Shown here: positions 24,191-30,692 of the stretch, in pieces | Numbering within the stretch: the stretch's first letter is position 1 | Layout of the letters: each line of letters starts with the position of its first letter | DNA from: CAZZDA01 sp964652585 | Lineage (GTDB): Bacteria > Patescibacteriota > Patescibacteriia > UBA1544 | Assembly (NCBI GenBank): GCA_964652585.1 | Contig: CAZZDA010000007.1 | Location: 1 to 33,366 of the forward strand | Direction of reading: 5' to 3' | DNA length: 33,366 nucleotides | The notes under the pieces: generated by a model | What the model was told of the DNA's origin: nothing | The model's input: only the letters and a program-made list of their open reading frames with translations | Databases searched by the model: none | Program-made: the position numbers and the translations under genes

Positions 24191-24371
24191 GAAACTGTTT
24201 AAAAAGTCATGTCGCGTCCAAAATTGCACAATTTCGAGCGAAAATCATGAAAAACGAGGAAGAATATCGGGATATTATGACGAGTTTTGAATGGTTTGCA
24301 GCAGAAATTTTGCGGTTTTGGTCGACAAGCATGCTTTTGTATAGCTCTGCGGTGAGTTTTTAAACAGTTTC
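24191..24371. mobile_element. 181-bp MITE with 15-bp perfect TIRs and a TAA target-site duplication
   Basis: GAAACTGTTTAAAAA (24191-24205) and its exact reverse complement (24357-24371) bound the element, and TAA flanks both sides (24188-24190 and 24372-24374). Further in, the halves remain partly complementary (for example CCAAAATTGCACAATTTC against CCAAAACCGCAAAATTTC read from the other end), so the whole element folds into a long imperfect hairpin. There is no transposase gene, and a 64-codon frame through it is not credible. A 3-bp TNA-type duplication recalls some IS5-family groups, but the parent element is not in the window. Confidence 0.88.
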
Positions 24372-24407
24372 TAACACACCGCTGTATTGTAAGTTTTTTA
24401 TAACCCT

Positions 24408-25625
24408 ATGCCATCTCAAGAAAATACACCACAAGAGGTACATAAAGTTAAGCCGAAGACTTCGGAAGACGGTAAAGACTATTCTGTTGGACAGTTGAGA
24501 AAGTACGTACTTGATGAAATTGATCCGCAGCCAAAGAAAAAGCCCGTGCAACCGAAAAAAACAAAACCAGTGGAAAAAACAGAGCCGCGTAACACAACAA
24601 CCTCGTCTTCCCCGAAAAAAATTGCCACTGCTCGCAAAAAACCGCTCGCAAAAAAATCGGAAACCAAGGCACATAAAAGCGGTGCGACTTCGCGGGAGCG
24701 CGTGGTGAAATCAATACCACTGACGAAAAAAGATATTGGGCATAAAAAGCATACGGTGCGCTATCTCATAAGTGTGCTGCTGGTTTTTGTTGTTGCGCTC
24801 TTGGTGATGCTGTATATTTTACAAACACAAAATATTGTCACACGGTTTTTCATTGAGCACCTCCCTTTTCCGGCCATGGTTGTTGGTGGGAGTGTGGTAA
24901 CATTGAAAGAATTATACACTCATACGTCCGCACTGAGCGCGTTTTATCATGGCGCGGCACCTAATGATATCGCGCAACAACAGCTGGCACCGCAAAAACG
25001 CGATCTTCTGCAGCGCGTACAGGAAAGATTGGTCTATAATCTTTTAGCGGAGCGTATAGCGAAACAATTTGCTCTTACCGTATCAGATGAAGAGGTGAGT
25101 CGTGAATTTACGGCGTTAACGAATGGTACAAGTAGCGGGGAAGAGATAGAAAAGATGCTCAATGATCTCTATGGCTGGACTGCGAGTGAATTTCAGCGCT
25201 ACATTGTACAGCCGTTTCTCCTTCAGCAAAAATTGCAATCCGCACTGGCGCATGATACTGAGCTCAATGCATCTATTGAAGAGCGGGCGGAAGCGCTGCG
25301 CAAGCGCCTCGAAAATGGCGAAGAATTTTCGTCTTTGGCACAAGAGGTCAGTGAAGGACCTAATGCTTCCACAGGGGGAGATTTGGGGTGGTTCGGAAGC
25401 GGCGTGCTGCTCCCGGAACTTGAAGAAGCGGTTCTTTCTTTAGATGAGGGAGTGATGAGTCCGGTGCTACGGTCAGCGTACGGGTTTCACATCTTTTTAG
25501 TTGAGGAAAAAAGCGATGATGACGCGCAAGTGCACGCGCGGGATATTTTCTTGAGCACGATACGTGTAGATGACTATCTTAAAGAAAAGGAAAAAGAGAC
25601 GTTTGTGTTGAACTTTGTACACTAA
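24408..25625 (+). CDS. Membrane-anchored parvulin-type peptidyl-prolyl isomerase (PrsA/SurA-like)
   Basis: The 405 residues start with a long Lys/Pro/Thr-rich cytoplasmic tail (1 to about 115), one membrane segment (about 120-142: LISVLLVFVVALLVMLYILQ), a SurA_N-like helical region (about 160-290) and a parvulin domain (about 290-385) with the family pattern GEEFSSLAQEVSEGPNASTG, GDLGWFGSGVLLPELEEAV and SPVLRSAYGFHIFLVEEK. It should fold secreted proteins on the outer face of the membrane after SecA-driven export. The basic tail of more than 100 residues is unusual; its function is unknown. It lies just after the MITE, and TATAAC (24399-24404) ends 3 nt before the ATG. Confidence 0.88.
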   Translation: MPSQENTPQEVHKVKPKTSEDGKDYSVGQLRKYVLDEIDPQPKKKPVQPKKTKPVEKTEPRNTTTSSSPKKIATARKKPLAKKSETKAHKSGATSRERVVKSIPLTKKDIGHKKHTVRYLISVLLVFVVALLVMLYILQTQNIVTRFFIEHLPFPAMVVGGSVVTLKELYTHTSALSAFYHGAAPNDIAQQQLAPQKRDLLQRVQERLVYNLLAERIAKQFALTVSDEEVSREFTALTNGTSSGEEIEKMLNDLYGWTASEFQRYIVQPFLLQQKLQSALAHDTELNASIEERAEALRKRLENGEEFSSLAQEVSEGPNASTGGDLGWFGSGVLLPELEEAVLSLDEGVMSPVLRSAYGFHIFLVEEKSDDDAQVHARDIFLSTIRVDDYLKEKEKETFVLNFVH

Positions 25626-25648
25626 AAAAAAGTGATAATATAGAAGCT

Positions 25649-28063
25649 ATGATTCATTCAATGAAACCAAAAAATAGTGAAGTCGATGCTTACACCTATA
25701 TTAAGGAAGAGCTGGAAAAATTAGGCTGGGTTGTAAAAAATCCAGCAAGAGTTGCCGACGGTGAAGTTTATAAACAAAACGAAGCTCTCTATCATAAGGA
25801 ATTGAAAAAATTTCTAGTTAGAGATATGCCTGAAGCGGTTGTTAAGCTGAATGAAAATGAATTTTGGGCTATTGAAAGTAAGAGAGACAAAAAAGATATA
25901 GAGCAGGCTCTTGATGAGGCAAAAAATCAATATGCAAAAAAAATAAATGAAAGTACGAAAATAAAATGTGTTTTAATTTCGGGTGTAGCAGGTAATGATA
26001 CAGACGGATATATAGTAAGAAACCAATATTTAAAAAATGGGAAATGGGAAAACGTGCTTTTAGAAGAGGGTAAAATAAAAAATATTTTACTTTCAAAAAA
26101 ACAAGCCCAATATATTTTAGAGAATGATACTTTCAACTGGCAAGAGGTTCCTGATTTACCAGAAGACAAATATATAGATGCGGCATTGGAAATAAATGAG
26201 ATTTTACATAATGCTGGGATTAATAAAAATAAAAGAGCAAGATTTATTGCAGGACTTGTTTTGTCTTTGTCTTTAAATAGGGATATAGACAAAAAAATCC
26301 CAATTACGAAAACACTTGTAAAAAATGTTAATACTTTGATTGAAGAAAAACTTGAGGTGGTTGGGAAAAGTAATTTTTTTGATTTTCTTAAACTTGAATT
26401 ACCGCCCAGCACCGAAAATCATATAAAATATAAAACAGCAATTATTGAAACGATAAAAGAGCTTGAGGCGCTAGATATCAAGAATGCCATGGCTTCGGGT
26501 AAGGATATTTTGGGAGAGTTTTACGAAAAGTTTTTGAAATATGGAAATGGGGCTAAAGAGATTGGAATTGTATTAACCCCAAGACATGTTACAGAATTTG
26601 CAGTGAGTGTATTGGATGTAAGTCACAATGATTATGTTTTTGATCCAACTTGTGGAACCGGTGGATTTTTAGTTTCATCTTTTGATTATGTTAAAAAAAA
26701 TGCGAGCAACAAGCAGATCGATAAATTCAAAAATTATAATCTTTTCGGCGTGGAGCAAGATGATGAGGTTGTCGCTCTTGCTCTTGTAAATATGATTTTC
26801 AGAGGAGACGGAAAAAATAACATGAGTGAGGGAAATTGTTTTCAAAAAAATATTGAACAAATAACTAAAAAAGGAAATCAGACAGGAGAATTTGAAAAGC
26901 GGACCGGAAATAATCCTTGTAAAAATCCAGTTATTACAAAAGTACTTATGAATCCTCCTTTTGCTCTAAAAAAGGGAGACGAAAAAGAAAGGCATTTTAT
27001 TGATCATGCACTGTCTCAAATGCAAGACGGAGGAACGCTTTTTGCGATTGTACCAATATCTGTAATGGTTGAGGGTGGAGCTGGAAAAAATTGGAGAGAG
27101 GAATTATTGGAAAATAATACTTTATTGTCAGTTGTAACATTTCCAGAAGATCTTTTTTATCCTGTGAGCGTTGGAACAATAGGAGTCTTTTTAAAAAAGG
27201 GAATTGCTCATGATTTTGATAAACAAAATGTTTATTTTGCTAGGGGAATTACGGATGGCTTTAGAAAAAAGAAAGGTAAAAGAATCAAAGATGAAAGGGA
27301 GGGAGATCAATTAGAGAAAATAAAAGACGAACTAAAAGCATTTTTGGTGAATCAAAACTTAAAATTTAAAGATATTCCGGAATTCAAAAAGATTTGCAAG
27401 TTAGATACAAAAGATTCTAACATAGAGTTAGCGCCTGAAATTTATATAGACAGCAAAATTCCAAAAATAAAAGAAGTTGAACGTCAGTTGGACAAAACAA
27501 TCAAAGAATCTCTCACGTATTTAATAAAACAAAATAAATGGAGAGAAAAACATATTAAAAAACAGCCAAAGATCAAGTTTGTTCCAGTAGTTTACATCAA
27601 AGAAAAGCAGGGAAATGGCTTGTGTGTTGTAAACAAAAAAACTGCATTACCCCAAAATTCACTTGATATTGGAAATGTGCCATATGTCACCACATCATCG
27701 TTAAATAATGGAGTGTCTGGATATTATGATGAAGAACCAAATTTTAAAGGAAGATGTTTAACCGTTGCGTTGAACGGTAGTGTCGGAGAGGTATTTTTCC
27801 AGTTTGATGATTTTATAACAAGCGGAGATAATGCGGTACTCACCCTAAAAGGTGAATATGATCCTTATTTGTTGTTTTATATTGCTGTAATGGTAAAAAA
27901 TCACCAATGGAGATATAATTATTACAGGAAATTAAATTTAACAAAACTTCATAAAATGAAAATCCCAATGCCTTTCAAGAGCGCAATGGAATTGGATTTG
28001 AGTTATATAGAAAAAATTGTAAAAAACAGTTGCGGTTTTAACGAATTAAAAAAGTATTTATGA
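25649..28063 (+). CDS. Second single-chain restriction-modification enzyme (nuclease, N6-adenine methylase, one TRD)
   Basis: This 804-residue chain has an N-terminal nuclease-like domain (HSDR_N type, E76-x-K78 in EFWAIESKRDKKD), a helical linker and an HsdM-like methylase preceded by EIGIVLTPRHVTEFAVSVLD, with motif I DPTCGTGGF (332-340) and motif IV NPPF (435-438). The C-terminal single target-recognition domain (about 630-800) carries VPYVTTSSLNNGVSGYYDEE and TVALNGSVGEVFFQFDDFI. No helicase is present, so a type IIG enzyme is likely. It shares little sequence with the 16794-20504 enzyme and has one TRD instead of two, so the two are not a recent duplication. It is AT-rich compared with its neighbours and lies next to a tRNA gene, a common landing site. 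GATAAT (25634-25639) ends 9 nt before the ATG. Confidence 0.87.
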   Translation: MIHSMKPKNSEVDAYTYIKEELEKLGWVVKNPARVADGEVYKQNEALYHKELKKFLVRDMPEAVVKLNENEFWAIESKRDKKDIEQALDEAKNQYAKKINESTKIKCVLISGVAGNDTDGYIVRNQYLKNGKWENVLLEEGKIKNILLSKKQAQYILENDTFNWQEVPDLPEDKYIDAALEINEILHNAGINKNKRARFIAGLVLSLSLNRDIDKKIPITKTLVKNVNTLIEEKLEVVGKSNFFDFLKLELPPSTENHIKYKTAIIETIKELEALDIKNAMASGKDILGEFYEKFLKYGNGAKEIGIVLTPRHVTEFAVSVLDVSHNDYVFDPTCGTGGFLVSSFDYVKKNASNKQIDKFKNYNLFGVEQDDEVVALALVNMIFRGDGKNNMSEGNCFQKNIEQITKKGNQTGEFEKRTGNNPCKNPVITKVLMNPPFALKKGDEKERHFIDHALSQMQDGGTLFAIVPISVMVEGGAGKNWREELLENNTLLSVVTFPEDLFYPVSVGTIGVFLKKGIAHDFDKQNVYFARGITDGFRKKKGKRIKDEREGDQLEKIKDELKAFLVNQNLKFKDIPEFKKICKLDTKDSNIELAPEIYIDSKIPKIKEVERQLDKTIKESLTYLIKQNKWREKHIKKQPKIKFVPVVYIKEKQGNGLCVVNKKTALPQNSLDIGNVPYVTTSSLNNGVSGYYDEEPNFKGRCLTVALNGSVGEVFFQFDDFITSGDNAVLTLKGEYDPYLLFYIAVMVKNHQWRYNYYRKLNLTKLHKMKIPMPFKSAMELDLSYIEKIVKNSCGFNELKKYL

Positions 28064-28070
28064 CGTGTGT

Positions 28071-28097
28071 GCTTACCGAACTGGCGAGAGAACCCTC
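28071..28097. repeat. Degenerate copy of the GC-rich repeat found inside tRNA-Gly
   Basis: This 27-bp stretch matches 28330-28356 at 22 of 27 positions, ending in the shared GAACCCTC. It lies between the restriction gene and tRNA-Thr. The second copy runs into the T-arm of the tRNA-Gly-like gene, so the pair shows that this part of the tRNA belongs to a dispersed repeat. Confidence 0.6.
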
Positions 28098-28130
28098 AAT
28101 TGTTAATTACTTCTTGATAATGGTTACGAG

Positions 28131-28206
28131 TGGAGCCGATGGTGGGATTTGAACCCACGACCTCTGCTTTACGAAAGCATTGCTCTACCAACTGAGCTAC
28201 ATCGGC
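28131..28206 (-). tRNA. tRNA-Thr (anticodon CGT), CCA encoded
   Basis: The minus-strand cloverleaf is complete: acceptor GCCGATG/CATCGGC, D-arm GCTC/GAGC, anticodon loop TTCGTAA with CGT, T-arm GTGGG/CCCAC with loop TTCAAAT, discriminator T and an encoded CCA (28133-28131). The outermost anticodon-stem pair is a mismatch, the rest pairs well. It reads ACG codons. Confidence 0.95.
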
Positions 28207-28208
28207 AC

Positions 28209-28285
28209 ATACAACTATAAACAGTTAACCATTAACAGTAAACTACATTAAGAAGTTAATTGTTGACTGTAAATTGTTAAAAGTT
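28209..28285. repeat. Copies 3 and 4 of the dispersed TTAAC/GTTGAC motif between two tRNAs
   Basis: The spacer between tRNA-Thr and the tRNA-Gly-like gene is made of AACAGTTAACCATTAACAGT (28216-28235) and a second block containing AGTTAATTGTTGACTGTAAA (about 28254-28273). Both are built from the same TTAACAGT/GTTGAC words as the blocks at 2636-2666 and 23708-23738. On the minus strand it would act as leader or processing spacer between the tRNAs. No other gene is seen here. Confidence 0.5.
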
Positions 28286-28290
28286 GTATC

Positions 28291-28402
28291 TGGAGCAGGT
28301 AACGGGAATCGCCCGCCAATTCAGCGGGCGCTCGCCGAGGTGGCGAGCGAACCCTCGTCTCAAGCTTGGGAAGCTTACGTTCTGCCACTGAACTACCATC
28401 GC
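28291..28402 (-). pseudogene. Disrupted tRNA-Gly (anticodon CCC) with a hairpin insert in the T-loop
   Basis: On the minus strand a glycine-type D-arm (GTTC/GAAC) and an anticodon arm with loop TTCCCAA are intact. The T-loop is interrupted after TTCG by about 38 nt of GC-rich double hairpin and resumes as ATTCCCGTTACCTGCTCCA. Without the insert the T-stem has a mismatch. The acceptor strands GCGATGG and TACCTGC pair at only about four of seven positions, so the 3' end looks as if it came from another tRNA-Gly. A functional tRNA would need removal of the insert and a poor acceptor stem, so a pseudogene or chimera is likeliest. It spans 112 nt instead of about 74-76. Confidence 0.65.
28310..28348. 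repeat. GC-rich double hairpin (REP-like) inside the tRNA-Gly T-loop
   Basis: CGCCCGC (28310-28316) pairs with GCGGGCG (28324-28330), and GCTCGCC (28330-28336) pairs with GGCGAGC (28342-28348), giving two adjacent GC hairpins. The second one extends into a sequence that recurs at 28071-28097. The composition is unlike the AT-rich surroundings. It resembles dispersed palindromic repeats. Confidence 0.8.
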
Positions 28403-28445
28403 ACTACATCAACCAACAGTATACCAATATCACACAATATGACAA

Positions 28446-28482
28446 GCTACCCCACCAACATAGTATATGTTGGTGGGGTAGC
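28446..28482. repeat. Perfect 17-bp hairpin upstream of ftsE
   Basis: GCTACCCCACCAACATA (28446-28462) and its exact reverse complement (28466-28482) are separated by GTA. No T-run follows on either strand, so it is not a typical terminator. GGTAGCAAG in the right arm (28478-28486) recurs at 28511-28519, just before ftsE. It may be an operator, an mRNA-stabilising hairpin or a palindromic repeat. TATATT (about 28491-28496) follows and could be the -10 box of ftsEX. Confidence 0.75.
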
Positions 28483-28523
28483 AAGCCACTTATATTCTAG
28501 TAAAAAATGTGGTAGCAAGTTCT

Positions 28524-29204
28524 ATGATAGATCTGCAAAACATATCAAAAATATACGGTGATAAAACCGAGGCATTAAAGAATGTAACGCTCTCTATTGA
28601 GCCGAAAGAATTTGTTTCTTTGGTGGGGCAGAGCGGAACCGGTAAAAGCACCATAGCAAAACTGCTTATTGCGGATGAATCGCCAACGAGCGGAACAATA
28701 AGTGTTGGTGGATGGGATATTACACATATACGCTCTCGAGAAGTCCCTATATTACGAAGGCAGATCGGTGTTATTTTTCAGGACTTTAAGCTACTGGAAA
28801 GAAAAAAGGTGGGAGAAAACGTCGCTTTTGCCTTGCAGGTATCCGGTGCGCCTCGTGTTCGTATCAAAGCAGTTGTGCCAAAGGTATTAAAAATTGTAGG
28901 ATTGGAAGATAAAATTGAGCGCTACCCTCATCAGCTCTCAGGCGGCGAGCAGCAGCGTGTGGCCATCGCGCGCAGCTTGGTGCATCTGCCGAAGGTGCTG
29001 ATAGCAGATGAGCCAACAGGACACTTAGACGCGCCAAACACGCGAGAGATCATTGACCTTTTACTTCGCATTAACGATTTTGGCACGACCGTTTTGTTGA
29101 TCACGCATGATCGAGAAGTGGTCAACAGCCTTCGCAAAAGGGTCGTCACTATTGATAAAGGAACTATCATTGCCGATCAAAAAATTGGTACCTATATTCT
29201 TTAA
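28524..29204 (+). CDS. ftsE: Cell-division ATP-binding protein FtsE
   Basis: FtsE is the cytoplasmic ABC ATPase that pairs with FtsX and controls peptidoglycan hydrolases at the septum. The 226-residue product has Walker A GQSGTGKS (35-42), a Q-loop IFQDFKLLERKKVGENV, the signature LSGGEQQR, Walker B VLIADEPTG and the switch histidine in LLITHDREVV. The ATG at 28524 (MIDLQNISKIYG) gives the usual family start; a GTG at 28509 would add five residues. ftsX follows after 6 nt. The perfect hairpin at 28446-28482 lies in the upstream region. Confidence 0.95.
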   Translation: MIDLQNISKIYGDKTEALKNVTLSIEPKEFVSLVGQSGTGKSTIAKLLIADESPTSGTISVGGWDITHIRSREVPILRRQIGVIFQDFKLLERKKVGENVAFALQVSGAPRVRIKAVVPKVLKIVGLEDKIERYPHQLSGGEQQRVAIARSLVHLPKVLIADEPTGHLDAPNTREIIDLLLRINDFGTTVLLITHDREVVNSLRKRVVTIDKGTIIADQKIGTYIL

Positions 29205-29210
29205 ATCTCT

Positions 29211-30128
29211 ATGTTGCTTTTGAACATCTATCGCATACTCACATTCGCTCTGCAAAATATTTTTCGGAATATTTCACTTTCTGTGGTGACGGTACTTATT
29301 ATGGTGGTAACGGTATTTTCCATCAACGTCGTATTGGTATTACAAATTTTGGGCGCGACAGCGATCACCAATGTGGAGGAAAGAATTGACATCAGCCTCT
29401 ATCTTCAACAGGAGGTTGATGAGCAGGCAGTAAGGAGTTTTCAAACATTTTTGCAGCAGCTTTCCGAGGTGCGTGCTGTCACGCTCGTTTTTCGCGATGA
29501 AGTGCTTTTGCAGTTTGAAGAACGCCATAAAGATGAATCAGCTATTATAGCGTCGCTGCGAGAATTAGGAGACAATCCTTTTGGGTCGGTGTTGATCATT
29601 CGCGCGACAGAGCCGCAATTCTATCAGACAATTCTTGAAACCATTGATACGTCTCCTTATGCCGCTCTTATTGAAAAACAAGATTTTAAGGATCACGAAA
29701 AAGTTATTGAGCGTATTACGCATGTAACAGAGCGCGTAGAGCGTATTGGCATGGGGGTGGCATTGCTCTTTTTGCTTATTACCCTGCTCATTGTATTTAA
29801 CACTATTTGGATCAAGCTCTATACGCATCAAGAGGAAATTGGCATTATGAAATTGGTGGGAGCGGGTAATTGGTTTATTCGTCTGCCTTTTTTTGCTGAG
29901 GGTGTTTTTTACGCGCTTATCTCTGTTGCTATCGCAGTTGCGCTCTTCTTTTCTTTTGTGGATACGCTGCAGCCGTTTGTAGCGGATTTCTTTGAAGGAA
30001 GCGCGGTAGATCTTGTTCCTTACTTTCAAGAACATTTTGTATTATTTTTTGGTACGGAACTTGGTGTGTTAATAGTGCTGACCATTATTTCCAGCGCAAT
30101 TGCAATGAGGAGATACCTACGCGTGTAG
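29211..30128 (+). CDS. ftsX: Cell-division protein FtsX
   Basis: The 305-residue membrane partner of FtsE has an N-terminal membrane segment (about 22-46: ISLSVVTVLIMVVTVFSINV), an extracytoplasmic domain (about 55-175) and three C-terminal segments (about 182-202, 228-250 and 275-297), the normal FtsX topology. DISLYLQQEVDEQAVRSF is typical of the start of the external domain, and EEIGIMKLVGAGNWFIRLPF is the FtsX/MacB coupling loop. It should pass the ATPase cycle to a hydrolase or hydrolase activator outside the membrane. No such partner is recognisable next to it. Confidence 0.95.
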   Translation: MLLLNIYRILTFALQNIFRNISLSVVTVLIMVVTVFSINVVLVLQILGATAITNVEERIDISLYLQQEVDEQAVRSFQTFLQQLSEVRAVTLVFRDEVLLQFEERHKDESAIIASLRELGDNPFGSVLIIRATEPQFYQTILETIDTSPYAALIEKQDFKDHEKVIERITHVTERVERIGMGVALLFLLITLLIVFNTIWIKLYTHQEEIGIMKLVGAGNWFIRLPFFAEGVFYALISVAIAVALFFSFVDTLQPFVADFFEGSAVDLVPYFQEHFVLFFGTELGVLIVLTIISSAIAMRRYLRV

Positions 30129-30150
30129 TGAATAACTGCTTTTCGGGAAA

Positions 30151-30206
30151 ACACCGGGTGTCGAGGAGGATCCGCCAGCTGGCGGAGACGGAAGTACACC
30201 CGGTGT
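30151..30206. repeat. Nested palindromes after ftsX
   Basis: ACACCGGGTGT (30151-30161) and ACACCCGGTGT (30196-30206) are reverse complements, and each is nearly palindromic itself. Between them is the perfect 16-bp palindrome TCCGCCAGCTGGCGGA (30171-30186). The AACACCGGGTGT arm also occurs in the terminator at 33241, so this may be an ftsX terminator whose loop received a GC-rich palindrome. There is no T-run on the + strand; TTTT follows on the minus strand. Confidence 0.7.
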
Positions 30207-30272
30207 TGAGGAGAAAAGTTCTATAACCTATATTGACCAACTTCATATTGTTTGTTAACGTTGTATTATCCT

Positions 30273-30500
30273 ATGCTTGAATACATAATGGAAATTATCG
30301 CAATGGTGTTTGTGTTGATTATGATTGTAACTGTCGTACTTGGCTTGGTAGTTATTCTGGAAGTGTTTAATTTTCTCAATAACTACGGTGTTGCGCAGGT
30401 TGGTCCATCACGCGTGATAGCATTTGGTGTGGTGGCAGGAGTGTTCCTTTTAGGAGTTTATAAGATACATCGTCGATATAGAGAATTTCAGAATTATTAG
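30273..30500 (+). CDS. Small two-segment membrane protein, not recognised
   Basis: The 75-residue product is almost entirely two membrane segments: about 5-31 (IMEIIAMVFVLIMIVTVVLG and on) and about 46-63 (VIAFGVVAGVFLLGVY), with a short loop NFLNNYGVAQVGPSR and a basic tail HRRYREFQNY. I do not recognise a family. The ATG at 30273 is chosen because TATTAT (30264-30269) lies just before it and the start at 30252 adds a tyrosine-rich stretch. A possible promoter TTGAGG (30206-30211), 17 nt, TATATT (30229-30234) precedes it. It lies between ftsX and tRNA-Gln. Confidence 0.6.
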   Translation: MLEYIMEIIAMVFVLIMIVTVVLGLVVILEVFNFLNNYGVAQVGPSRVIAFGVVAGVFLLGVYKIHRRYREFQNY

Positions 30501-30549
30501 TATCTCGGAGCCTATAACTTATAACAAGAAACATATATATAATTCACCT

Positions 30550-30578
30550 TTGACATAGGAGGTGTTGTGATGTATCGT
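30550..30578 (+). promoter_or_regulatory. Promoter of tRNA-Gln
   Basis: TTGACA (30550-30555), 17 nt and TATCGT (30573-30578) predict a start near 30585, ten nucleotides before the mature tRNA. The -35 box is consensus and the -10 box is fair. Confidence 0.55.
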
Positions 30579-30594
30579 GTTGTAAAAAATATCT

Positions 30595-30668
30595 TGCGGG
30601 ATCGTCTAATGGTAGGACAGTGGCCTTTGAAGCCATTTATCCAGGTTCGAATCCTGGTCCCGCAGCCA
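30595..30668 (+). tRNA. tRNA-Gln (anticodon TTG), CCA encoded
   Basis: The cloverleaf is complete: acceptor TGCGGGA/TCCCGCA, anticodon arm GTGGC/GCCAT around CTTTGAA with TTG, T-arm CCAGG/CCTGG with loop TTCGAAT, discriminator G and encoded CCA (30666-30668). It reads CAA and, by wobble, CAG. Confidence 0.95.
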
Positions 30669-30692
30669 TAGTAATTAATTAATTTATTTAAT

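Noticed and set aside
24169..24363. 64-codon frame within the MITE
   Set aside because: The element is a hairpin-forming MITE; the frame starts in the upstream gene in another phase and resembles no transposase.
28274..28561. 95-codon + frame over the tRNA-Gly-like gene and the ftsE start
   Set aside because: It covers a tRNA on the other strand and a perfect hairpin, and shows no protein character.
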